A stretch of DNA of 8,262 nt from assembly GCA_001798565.1 (NCBI GenBank), contig MGSR01000123.1, positions 1-8,262 on the forward strand, in the 5' to 3' direction. Shown here one piece after another: positions 1 to 6,060 of this stretch. A program made the position numbers and the translations under genes. The notes beneath the pieces are model-generated. The model did not search any database and was not told the origin of the DNA. It saw nothing but the letters and a program-made list of their open reading frames with translations. Each line of letters starts with the position of its first letter. Within the stretch, counting starts at the first letter, position 1. The stretch is from Deltaproteobacteria bacterium RIFCSPLOWO2_12_FULL_60_16 (GTDB taxonomy: Bacteria; Desulfobacterota; Binatia; UBA9968).

Positions 1-39
1 CTCGAGATCCCCCCGGGCCAGCGGATTTGATACGGACAT
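1..39 (-). CDS. Possible 5' fragment of a downstream gene (runs off the edge)
   Basis: An ATG at 39-37 opens thirteen codons without a stop to the window edge (MSVSNPLARGDLE). It follows the heptad array on the same strand as all other genes. Upstream there is only a weak purine-rich stretch (AGAAAGAAAAG) as a ribosome binding site. Thirteen codons cannot establish a gene. The opposite strand also has a short open stretch ending in TGA at 28-30 that could be the tail of a convergent gene. No function can be assigned. Confidence 0.25.
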   Translation of the reverse strand, partial: MSVSNPLARGDLE

Positions 40-60
40 CAGTGAAGCTTTTCTTTCTAT

Positions 61-95
61 TGCCTAAAGCCTGTTGCCTACTGCCTATTGCCTGT
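61..95. repeat. Five-unit heptad tandem repeat after the transporter
   Basis: Five contiguous 7-bp units match TGCCTAN with one or two changes each, for example TGCCTAC and TGCCTAT. The last base of the array is the first base of the transporter stop triplet (95-97, read on the minus strand). A degenerate sixth unit may occupy 54-60. Unlike the other two arrays no inverted half is visible. It is of the STRR type and has no evident coding role. Confidence 0.8.
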
Positions 96-112
96 CAATC
101 GGATTGACGGGC
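90..112 (-). other. Hairpin overlapping the transporter stop codon
   Basis: Positions 90-100 and 102-112 are inverted repeats (core GTCAATC / GATTGAC around one base) with a single mismatch in 11 pairs. In the transcript the stem would span the last codons and the TGA of the transporter. It could stabilise the 3' end or help end transcription, but no U-run follows on the minus strand, so I do not call it a terminator. Confidence 0.45.
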
Positions 113-784
113 CGCCCGCTCAATAAGCTGGTGAGACTCTTGCGCGCCCAGGAATCTATCGATGACGGCGTGGCCCATGTAGATGAACGGGGTGAGACTC
201 ACGGCAATCAGGAACTTATAGGAGTAGTTCGTCGCCGCCACTATCAGGAACTCGTCGGTCTTTACCTTTCCCGGAAGCCAAAAAGCGATGCCGATAATGA
301 CGAAGCTGTCGATGAGCTGGGAGATGGCCGTGGATCCGGTAGCGCGCAGCCACAGAAGCTTTTCTCCCGTCTTGTGGCGCACGAACCAGAAGACGACGAC
401 ATCGATCAGCTGGCTGATGGCGAAGGCCGTCACGCTGCCGACTATGATCCAGAGCGACTGGCCGAAAACCGCCCGGAACTGCTCATCGGTGACCGGCGAA
501 AAAGAAGCGGCCGGCACCTGGATGGCGACAAAAAGAACCACAAAGGCGTATACGATCAGGGCGATCGTTACAAAGGTAAGCTTGCGAACTCCGTCCCGTC
601 CGAAATACTCGTTGATCAAGTCGGTGGTGAGAAAGACCACGGGCCACGGAATGACTCCTATGCTCATCGTGAAGGGTCCGAAGGCAAAGAGCTTTCCTCC
701 GGTCAACTCGCCCAGGACGGCGTTGGTGACAAACACCCCGGCTAAAACGAGAAAGACCACGTCCCTTCGGGCCTGCGCTTCCAT
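95..784 (-). CDS. yhhQ: Queuosine precursor transporter, YhhQ/VUT family (COG1738)
   Basis: Integral membrane protein that in E. coli (YhhQ) takes up the queuosine precursors preQ0 and preQ1. It has 229 residues, the family length. Diagnostic features are ELTGGKLFAFG (26-36), the VVFLTTDLINEYFGRDGVRKLTF block (49-71) and the twin motifs ISQLIDVVVFWF (123-134) and ISQLIDSFVIIG (154-165), with TGEKLLWLR between them. About six hydrophobic helices are visible (roughly 9-25, 38-56, 70-90, 109-131, 153-170 and 179-202). The minus strand reads GGGAG five bases before the ATG. queA and tgt about 5 kb upstream use the product of this uptake, which supports the assignment. No preQ1 riboswitch is recognisable in the short upstream gap. 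The symbol is by family similarity, and the exact substrate is inferred. Confidence 0.9.
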   Translation of the reverse strand: MEAQARRDVVFLVLAGVFVTNAVLGELTGGKLFAFGPFTMSIGVIPWPVVFLTTDLINEYFGRDGVRKLTFVTIALIVYAFVVLFVAIQVPAASFSPVTDEQFRAVFGQSLWIIVGSVTAFAISQLIDVVVFWFVRHKTGEKLLWLRATGSTAISQLIDSFVIIGIAFWLPGKVKTDEFLIVAATNYSYKFLIAVSLTPFIYMGHAVIDRFLGAQESHQLIERAARQSD

Positions 785-843
785 GTTTTCTCCCGCGGAA
801 AAAATCGCCGACTATGTATGAGAGACGGACTAGAGTGGAGCGC

Positions 844-1221
844 TCAGTTAATTTTTAGCTTAAGCCACTTTTCGATCGTGCTCCGAAATCGATTCGGAGA
901 GGTGGGCTTGGTCAAAAAATCAGAGATACCGGCCTTCTCCGCCTGGCCCCTGAAGGCCTCCTCAGGCCACGCCGTGTGGGCGATCACGGGAATATGGGCT
1001 GTGCGCGGGTCCTGCTTCAACCTTTTCGTCGCCTCCATCCCGTTCATGTCGGGAAGGCCGAGGTCCATAATCACCGCCTGGGGAAGGAACTTGGCCGCCT
1101 TTTCGATCCCCTCCTGGCCTGTCATGGCCTCTATTACCTGATAGCCCAAGCACTTTAGTTGAATGGTAAGGACTTCGAGGGAGTCCGCGTGATCCTCCAC
1201 AACAAGTATCTTTGCCGGCAC
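844..1221 (-). CDS. Single-domain response regulator (CheY/Spo0F-like receiver)
   Basis: Phosphorylation-switched signalling protein made only of a receiver domain, with no DNA-binding or enzymatic output domain in its 125 residues. The active site is complete: acidic pair Glu9/Asp10 in ILVVEDH, phospho-acceptor Asp53 in VIMDLGLPDMNG, Thr83 in VIAHTAW, the aromatic Phe102, and Lys105 followed by Pro in FLTKP. It would relay phosphate or act through protein contacts. The partner kinase and the target are not in the window. It starts at GTG with a good ribosome binding site and a TATAAT upstream, so it is likely expressed apart from recJ. The transporter gene 59 nt downstream may be cotranscribed. 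The family and domain are certain, but the process it controls cannot be read from this sequence. Confidence 0.93.
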   Translation of the reverse strand: MPAKILVVEDHADSLEVLTIQLKCLGYQVIEAMTGQEGIEKAAKFLPQAVIMDLGLPDMNGMEATKRLKQDPRTAHIPVIAHTAWPEEAFRGQAEKAGISDFLTKPTSPNRFRSTIEKWLKLKIN

Positions 1222-1226
1222 CTATA

Positions 1227-1232
1227 ACCTCC
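1227..1232 (-). promoter_or_regulatory. Shine-Dalgarno supporting a GTG start
   Basis: The minus strand reads GGGAGG, then five bases (TTATA), then GTG at 1221-1219. This placement decides the start of the response regulator in favour of the GTG codon, which gives the standard receiver opening PAKILVVEDH. Confidence 0.8.
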
Positions 1233-1248
1233 CAAACTAGCAGGGGCG

Positions 1249-1261
1249 TCGCTTCTAGCGA
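1249..1261 (-). promoter_or_regulatory. Small inverted repeat in the predicted leader
   Basis: TCGCT (1249-1253) and AGCGA (1257-1261) are perfect inverted 5-bp arms around a 3-nt loop. They lie between the predicted transcription start and the Shine-Dalgarno of the response regulator. It could be a leader hairpin or a protein-binding site. The arms are short and chance is possible. Confidence 0.25.
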
Positions 1262-1275
1262 GCTACCATAACCCG

Positions 1276-1281
1276 ATTATA
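1276..1281 (-). promoter_or_regulatory. Probable -10 element of the response regulator promoter
   Basis: The minus strand reads TATAAT, a perfect sigma-70-type -10 hexamer, in the recJ-regulator gap. Transcription would begin near 1269, giving a leader of about 48 nt before the GTG start. No good -35 hexamer is found at 16-18 bp spacing and there is no extended -10 TG, so the promoter may be weak or activator dependent. Confidence 0.5.
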
Positions 1282-1346
1282 GCGAAAAAGCAACTGTTCT
1301 ATCGCCCACTTGTGCCAAATGTGCCGGGAGAAATTGACGGCAAGGG

Positions 1347-3092
1347 CTAGGCTCCAGAGGAAAGCCGGCAGTCGACGACCCTGAGCTCCACGGTAGAGGC
1401 TCCGTTCCACTGGTTTTCGGCCAACCGATAGACCAAATCGACTCTAGCCCCGGGAGTCAGTATCTCCCACCCTAACTCATTATTCGAAACTCGAAACTGT
1501 TGGCCAAAAACCACACCGCCGAGGGATCGGCTTCCCTGGCGCAGCCGCAGGCGGGCGCCGCCGTTGAAATCCCTGCGCTCGAACAGCTCGATCCCTCCGG
1601 TCATCAAGAGAGGCTCCGGATTTCCCACCCCGAAGGGTTTAAGCGCGTCGATCTGCCGGAAGAGCGGAAGTCCGATGTCGGAAAACTCCAACGCGGCGTC
1701 CACCTCTAAAATCGGCACAAGATCTTCAGGGGCCAGCGAGTCCCTGGCTATCTCTTCAAAACGGCCGGCAAAGAGCGGAAACTGTTCCTGCCGGATCGTC
1801 AGCCCTCCCGCGTATTCGTGGCCGCCGAATTTCTCCAGGAGATCGGCGCAGCGCCTCAGTCCCTGCACCATGTGAAAGCCGCGGATGCTGCGGGCCGAGC
1901 CTTTTCCCTCCCGCGCGCTAAAACCTATGACGACCGTAGGGCGATGAAACCGTTCCACGATCCGGGAGGCGACAATTCCCAGGACTCCAGGGTGCCAGCC
2001 TTCCTGGCCCAGCACGATGGAGTAACGGTTTTCCGGCCCAGGGCCTGTGCCCGCCTGGGACAGCGCCTCGCCCAACACCCGCGCTTCCATCGCCTGCCGC
2101 TCGCGGTTGTGCCCGTCCAGCTCGCGCGCGATCCTGAGCGCGACATCGAGCGACTCGGTGGTCAGCATCTCGACCACCTTGAGCCCAGCGTCCATCCGAC
2201 CCGCCGCGTTGATCCTGGGACCGAGTTGAAACGCCACCTGTCCGACTCCCACCGCACCCCGGGTGATGCGCGCCACCTCTTTTAGAGCGACGATACCCGG
2301 GCGCGCCGATGCGCCGAGCTCGACAAGACCGCGCCGAGCCAAAAGCCGGTTCACTCCGGTCAGGGGCACCATGTCCGCGATCGTGCCCAACGTAACGATG
2401 TCCAGATACCGGCGAATATCGGGCGCTTGCGAAGCTGCAAACCAGCCGGCCTCGCGCAGCTTCGCCCTGAGGCCGATAATCAGATAAAAGGCCAGACCCG
2501 CGCCGGAAAGCCCCTTGTCGGGAAAGGAGCAGTCGATACGGTGCGGGTTGATGATCGCAAGGGCGGGCGGCAGGTCCGGCGGAGGCTCGTGGTGATCCAC
2601 CACCACCACATCGACGCCCGAACCTTGAGCGAACTCTATCTCTTTATAGTTTGAAATCCCGCAATCGACCGAGACCACCAGCCGGACACCCTGGGAGCTC
2701 AAGCGCCTGATCCCCTCGAGGTTTAATCCGTAGCCTTCCTCGATCCGGTGCGGGATATAGTAAATCGTCTGGGCGCCGATTTCTTTGAGGAACAAGACCA
2801 GGGCTGAGGCTCCCGTGGTGCCGTCGACATCGTAGTCCCCCCAGACGCAGACGGGCTCTTTGCGCTTTAAGGCAAGCGCCAGCCGCTCGGTGGCCGTCTC
2901 CATCCCGGCCATTAGGAAAGGAGACGGGAGGTCGGAGCGCAGGCTCGAAGACAGATAGCGCCGGGCCGCCTCCGGCTCGCCATAGCCGCGCAGACCCAGG
3001 ATGCGGGCGATCAGAGGTGAAACTTTTAGCTGTTCTGACAGGTTGGAAACGATGCGCTCGTCGACTTCCCTAACGATCCAGCGCTTCTCCAT
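1347..3092 (-). CDS. recJ: Single-stranded-DNA-specific 5'-3' exonuclease RecJ
   Basis: DHH-family nuclease that degrades single-stranded DNA from 5' ends in RecF-pathway recombination, base excision and mismatch repair. It has 581 residues, very close to the family norm. Metal-binding motifs of the DHH domain are intact: GDYDVDG (85-91), SVDCG with Asp143, VDHHEPP (165-171) and TIADMVPL with Asp240. GPRINAAGRMD (291-301) follows. The DHHA1 part contains GWHPGVLGIVASRI (365-378), GKGSARSI (397-404) and GGHEYAGG (423-430). The last motif more often reads GGHxxAAG, a mild substitution. A C-terminal OB-type region holds LKPFGVGNPEP (484-494). The ATG fits the family-like opening EKRWIVRE, yet no Shine-Dalgarno is present: A/T heptads run right up to the start codon. 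It is probably transcribed with secDF. Confidence 0.97.
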   Translation of the reverse strand: MEKRWIVREVDERIVSNLSEQLKVSPLIARILGLRGYGEPEAARRYLSSSLRSDLPSPFLMAGMETATERLALALKRKEPVCVWGDYDVDGTTGASALVLFLKEIGAQTIYYIPHRIEEGYGLNLEGIRRLSSQGVRLVVSVDCGISNYKEIEFAQGSGVDVVVVDHHEPPPDLPPALAIINPHRIDCSFPDKGLSGAGLAFYLIIGLRAKLREAGWFAASQAPDIRRYLDIVTLGTIADMVPLTGVNRLLARRGLVELGASARPGIVALKEVARITRGAVGVGQVAFQLGPRINAAGRMDAGLKVVEMLTTESLDVALRIARELDGHNRERQAMEARVLGEALSQAGTGPGPENRYSIVLGQEGWHPGVLGIVASRIVERFHRPTVVIGFSAREGKGSARSIRGFHMVQGLRRCADLLEKFGGHEYAGGLTIRQEQFPLFAGRFEEIARDSLAPEDLVPILEVDAALEFSDIGLPLFRQIDALKPFGVGNPEPLLMTGGIELFERRDFNGGARLRLRQGSRSLGGVVFGQQFRVSNNELGWEILTPGARVDLVYRLAENQWNGASTVELRVVDCRLSSGA

Positions 3093-3169
3093 AATTCTTA
3101 ATTTTTAATTTTGAATTTTTAATTTGGCCCGATTAACTCAAAATTCAGAATTAACAATTCAAAATTGTT
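3093..3169. repeat. AT-rich 11-unit heptad array filling the secF-recJ gap
   Basis: Eleven consecutive 7-bp units in one register occupy the whole interval between the secF stop and the recJ start. Five at the left (3093-3127) follow AATTTTK, for example AATTTTT and AATTTTG. Unit six (3128-3134, CCCGATT) breaks the pattern. Five at the right (3135-3169) follow AATTCAA, for example AATTCAG and AATTCAA, which is the reverse complement of the left consensus in a rotated frame. Aligned as an inverted repeat, 3093-3124 matches the complement of 3135-3166 at about 26 of 32 positions, around a 10-nt loop. The array is much richer in A+T than the genes on both sides. It resembles heptameric STRR-type intergenic repeats and could act as an mRNA stem-loop between secF and recJ. 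Confidence 0.85.
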
Positions 3170-3177
3170 ATTTTTTT
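3152..3177 (+). terminator. Terminator-like hairpin plus T-run on the plus strand
   Basis: TAACAATT (3152-3159) and AATTGTTA (3163-3170) form a perfect 8-bp stem with loop CAA, followed directly on the plus strand by seven Ts (3171-3177). The layout is that of an intrinsic terminator for plus-strand (antisense) transcription. The stem is almost all A/U and therefore weak, and no plus-strand gene precedes it. The Ts are also the complement of the two Lys codons at the end of secF, so the arrangement may be accidental. Confidence 0.3.
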
Positions 3178-4088
3178 CCCCGCTCCCACAACAGGATCAC
3201 CGGGCTGGCGATAAAAATGGTCGAATAGACGCCCGAGATAAAGCCCACGAGAAGAGCGAAGGCGAATGGGCGGATCACCCCTCCCCCAAGGAAAAAGAGC
3301 GCGACCAGGACCATCAGCGCTGTGCCCGTAGTCAGAATCGTGCGGCTCAGGCACTCGTTGATGCTCCTATTAACGACGCTCTCCAGCCTTTCCCGCCGGT
3401 TCTTGCGCATGTTCTCGCGGATGCGATCGCAGATCACGACGGTATCGTTCACCGAGAAGCCGACGATAGTGAGCAGCGCGGCTACAACCGTGAGGTCGAA
3501 CTCGTAATGGGCGAGCATGAGGGCGCCGGCGGTCACCAGGACATCGTGGACCAAGGCGATCACCGCCCCCAGGCCGAAGTGAAAACCGAAACGGGCCCCG
3601 AAGCTCACGCCGAAGCGCACCCAGATATAGGCCCCCATCATAATCGTGGCCGCGATCACCGACCAGGTTCCCCGCTCGCGCAGGTCCTTGCCTACTTTCG
3701 GCCCGACCGATTCGATCCTGCGCACCTCGAACCGCTCCCGGCCGAACTGCCCGTCTAGGCCGCGCCGGACCTCCTCGCCGAGGGCGCCGAGCTCTCCTGT
3801 GGTCTTTTCCAGACGGATCATGAACTCGTTCGAGCCGTCCTGGCCGAAGTCCTGGATGACGCTGTCGGCAAACCCGACCTTGTCCAAAGCCTGGCGGATC
3901 TCAGGAATGGAAACCCTCTGCTGAAACTTGAGATGCACCATGGTCCCGCCGGCGAAATCGACCCCCAGTTCGGGCCCCTTGGTGAATAACAGAGCCAGAA
4001 CGGCGAGATTCACCACGGTGGATAGAATCGCGGCGACGCGCCGGTACTTGGTAAAGGGGATGTTGGTTCCTGGCTTGATAAACTCCAT
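3168..4088 (-). CDS. secF: Protein translocase subunit SecF
   Basis: Partner of SecD in the proton-driven export motor of the inner membrane. It has 306 residues, the normal length. A first membrane helix lies at about 19-36, followed by GVDFAGGTMVHLKF (42-55), the SecF version of the first-domain motif. A small periplasmic domain includes VRRIESVGPKVGKDLR (122-137). Five membrane helices follow. Conserved acidic residues are Asp182 in ALVHDVLVT and Asp215 in GFSVNDTVVICDRIREN (210-226), the expected transport-linked positions. The start has AGGA six bases upstream, just after the secD stop. The protein ends GKK at a TAA stop, and that stop is the first codon-sized edge of a 77-bp heptad array reaching to the recJ start codon. 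Confidence 0.97.
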   Translation of the reverse strand: MEFIKPGTNIPFTKYRRVAAILSTVVNLAVLALLFTKGPELGVDFAGGTMVHLKFQQRVSIPEIRQALDKVGFADSVIQDFGQDGSNEFMIRLEKTTGELGALGEEVRRGLDGQFGRERFEVRRIESVGPKVGKDLRERGTWSVIAATIMMGAYIWVRFGVSFGARFGFHFGLGAVIALVHDVLVTAGALMLAHYEFDLTVVAALLTIVGFSVNDTVVICDRIRENMRKNRRERLESVVNRSINECLSRTILTTGTALMVLVALFFLGGGVIRPFAFALLVGFISGVYSTIFIASPVILLWERGKK

Positions 4089-4098
4089 ATCGCGTCCT

Positions 4099-5700
4099 TC
4101 AAATGCTGATGCGGGCCAACTTCCTCGCCGCCATCCGATAATCGTAATAGATGCGGGTCAGATAGACGGCGGTCACGACCGTGGTGAGAATTCCGACGCA
4201 CAGGGTCACGGCGAATCCCTTGATCGGGCCGGTGCCGAATTGGAACAGGATCACTCCGGAGAGAAACGTGGTGATGTTCGAATCGAGGATGGCCGGGAGG
4301 GCCCGCTCGTAGCCCGCCTCGACCGCGGCCCGGGGCGATTTGCCGTTTCTGACCTCCTCGCGAATCCGCTCGTTGACGAGCACATTGGCATCGACCGCCA
4401 TGCCCACCGTCAGCACGATGCCGGCGATGCCGGGCAGGGTGAGCACCGCCTGGAAGCCCGCAAGGATCGCCAGGAGAAAGAGGACGTTGAAAACCAGCGC
4501 GACGTCGGCCACCAGGCCGGCGCCCCTGTAGTAGGCGATCATGAAGAGGATGACGAGCGAGCCGCCGACCATAAAGGAAAGGATTCCCTGCCGGATGGAA
4601 TCGCGTCCCAGCGAGGGGCCGACGGTGCGCTCTTCGACGATCTCCACCGGAGCGCGCAAGGCGCCGGCGCGCAGCACGATGGCGAGATCGCGCGCCTCTT
4701 TCATATCGAAGCTCCCCGTGATCGAGGCCCGGCCTCCGCCGATCCGCTCCTGGATGACCGGGGCCGAGTAGACGCGGTTATCCAGGACGATGGCCAGACG
4801 CCGCTTGACATTGTCCGCGGTGATCCTCTCGAAAAGCCTCGCGCCCGCGGAGTTGAGGATCAGCTCCACGTACGGGCCCTCCAGATTCGAGGCCGGGCGC
4901 ACGCGCGCGTCCGTGATGGTCTCCCCGGTCATCAGCGTGCGGGCCTCAAGAAGATAGGGGATCTTTTCCGTCGCCACTCCGCCCTCGCCCTTCGCGGCGT
5001 AGCCGTGAAGAACCTGCGTGCCTGGAGGCGGACCGTTTTTCACCGCCTCCTCCACGCTATGGCGCTCATCCAGCAGCTTAAACTCCAGCAGGGCGGTCTT
5101 ACCGATGATCTCCTTGGCCCGCTCCGGATCCTGAATGCCGGGGAGTTGAACCAAAATATCCTGCTGCCCGCGGCGCTGGATGATCGGCTCGCTGACGCCG
5201 AACTGATCGATGCGGTTGCGGATCGTCTCCAGGGATTGGTCCACGGTATCCTCCCTGAGAGAGCGCATCTCCCGCTCGTGCAGGGCGAGCAGAAACTCCG
5301 TCGCGCCGGACTCCGTGCGCGAACTGACCAGGACCAGATTCGGAAACTCTCCCTTGAGCAGGTCCCGGACCCGGTCGCCGTTCGCCGCGGGGACCTTCAA
5401 ACGGATCTGATTCGCCTGATTCCTTTCCAGGTCGCTCGGCGGGACCGCCTTTTCCTTGAGCATTCTGCGTATTTCCTCCTGGATGCGCTCCACGCTGTTT
5501 TCCAGCGCCTTCTCCACCTTGACTTCCAGGATCAGATGGCTCCCGCCCTGCAAATCCAGACCAAGATGGATACGTTCGGCGGGCAGAACGCCGCTCCACC
5601 ACGAGGGGAGCCCGCCCGCGAACGTCGGAAAGAGATAGAAGGCCGCGGCAAGAGTCGAAACCGCAAAAATAACCAGTCGAGCTATTACACCCTGTTGCAT
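4099..5700 (-). CDS. secD: Protein translocase subunit SecD
   Basis: Inner-membrane RND-superfamily protein that, with SecF, uses the proton-motive force to pull secreted proteins across the membrane after SecA/SecYEG translocation. It has 533 residues, in the shorter non-enterobacterial size range (E. coli SecD is about 615). One transmembrane helix (about 7-26) is followed by the conserved HLGLDLQGGSHLILEV (45-60). A large periplasmic region follows, with ETIRNRIDQFGVSEP (158-172), DILVQLPGI (181-189) and VYSAPVI (310-316). Five membrane helices fill about 370-518. The proton-relay Asp437 is in GMAVDANVLVNERIREE (433-449), and the later conserved helix starts at NITTFLSGVILF. The minus strand reads AAGGAG seven bases before the ATG, which supports this start. 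secF follows after 10 nt. Confidence 0.97.
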   Translation of the reverse strand: MQQGVIARLVIFAVSTLAAAFYLFPTFAGGLPSWWSGVLPAERIHLGLDLQGGSHLILEVKVEKALENSVERIQEEIRRMLKEKAVPPSDLERNQANQIRLKVPAANGDRVRDLLKGEFPNLVLVSSRTESGATEFLLALHEREMRSLREDTVDQSLETIRNRIDQFGVSEPIIQRRGQQDILVQLPGIQDPERAKEIIGKTALLEFKLLDERHSVEEAVKNGPPPGTQVLHGYAAKGEGGVATEKIPYLLEARTLMTGETITDARVRPASNLEGPYVELILNSAGARLFERITADNVKRRLAIVLDNRVYSAPVIQERIGGGRASITGSFDMKEARDLAIVLRAGALRAPVEIVEERTVGPSLGRDSIRQGILSFMVGGSLVILFMIAYYRGAGLVADVALVFNVLFLLAILAGFQAVLTLPGIAGIVLTVGMAVDANVLVNERIREEVRNGKSPRAAVEAGYERALPAILDSNITTFLSGVILFQFGTGPIKGFAVTLCVGILTTVVTAVYLTRIYYDYRMAARKLARISI

Positions 5701-5701
5701 A

Positions 5702-6031
5702 TCACTGCTCCTTGGCCGGCGTCTTTTCTCCCGTAACGATCCCGGCGATCTGCGGCCGCTGCACTCGGAGGCGCACGTTCGGCGCCACCTCCAGGGTCGC
5801 CACCGTGTCGGTCAGCGCGACCACCTTACCGTAAATCCCGCCCGAGGTCACTACCTCATCGTTCTTTTTGAGCTTGGCGAGCAGCTCCCGGTGCGCTCTG
5901 GCCTTTCTCTGCTGCGGCCGTATGAGTAAGAAATAAAAAATCACGAAAACTAAGACGAGCGGAACAAAACTGACCAGCGTGCTGGGGCCCGAGGCCCCCG
6001 GCGCGGTCTGAGCATAAGCCAGATCCCACAT
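5702..6031 (-). CDS. yajC: Sec translocase accessory subunit YajC
   Basis: Small inner-membrane protein that associates with SecDF and SecYEG during protein export. It has 109 residues, the normal size. A short N-terminal region (1-17, MWDLAYAQTAPGASG) precedes one strongly hydrophobic transmembrane segment at about 19-38. The family signature FLLIRPQQRKARAH follows (34-47), then a soluble domain with LKKNDEVVTSGGIYGKV (54-70) and a valine-rich beta stretch. The start is well defined: AGGAGG at 6036-6041 lies 4 nt before the ATG. Its TGA stop is separated from the secD ATG by a single base, and the secD ribosome binding site lies inside the last yajC codons, as expected for coupled translation. 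Confidence 0.96.
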   Translation of the reverse strand: MWDLAYAQTAPGASGPSTLVSFVPLVLVFVIFYFLLIRPQQRKARAHRELLAKLKKNDEVVTSGGIYGKVVALTDTVATLEVAPNVRLRVQRPQIAGIVTGEKTPAKEQ

Positions 6032-6035
6032 GTTT

Positions 6036-6041
6036 CCTCCT
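6036..6041 (-). promoter_or_regulatory. Strong Shine-Dalgarno for yajC
   Basis: The minus strand reads AGGAGG, a full match to the anti-Shine-Dalgarno, followed by AAAC and the yajC ATG. It is the clearest ribosome binding site in the main operon. It would let yajC be translated independently of tgt despite the repeat hairpin just upstream. Confidence 0.85.
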
Positions 6042-6060
6042 AACCCATTCGTATCCGGAA

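Noticed and set aside
74..745. Plus-strand open frame of about 220 codons opposite the transporter
   Set aside because: It is the complement of a gene with clear VUT-family motifs, has highly polar composition without domain features, and starts inside the heptad repeat.
785..843. preQ1 riboswitch upstream of the transporter
   Set aside because: I looked for the preQ1-I pattern (short stem, C-rich loop, A-rich tail) in this 59-nt gap and did not find it. The ribosome binding site is not sequestered by any evident stem.
1301..1318. Possible sigma-54 promoter: TTGGCAC on the minus strand upstream of the response regulator
   Set aside because: The -24 half matches well, but the -12 GC is one base too close and the flanking TT is absent. 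Sigma-54 promoters do not tolerate altered spacing, so the -10 TATAAT is the better call.
3093..3169. CRISPR-like repeat array
   Set aside because: Units are 7 bp and contiguous without spacers, and no cas gene is near.
3093..3169. Insertion element or transposon remnant
   Set aside because: There is no transposase fragment, no target duplication, and the inverted arms are built from heptads rather than a defined terminal sequence.
5099..5602. Minus-strand open frame of 167 codons inside secD in another frame
   Set aside because: It is a frame shadow of secD with Gly/Arg/Pro-rich low-complexity translation and no ribosome binding site.
3928..5736. Very long open frame (about 600 codons) on the plus strand, opposite secD
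   Set aside because: It lies antisense to secD, whose motifs and membrane helices are unmistakable. The frame is open because GC-rich codon use on the minus strand removes stops, and its protein is charged, low-complexity and unlike any family I know.
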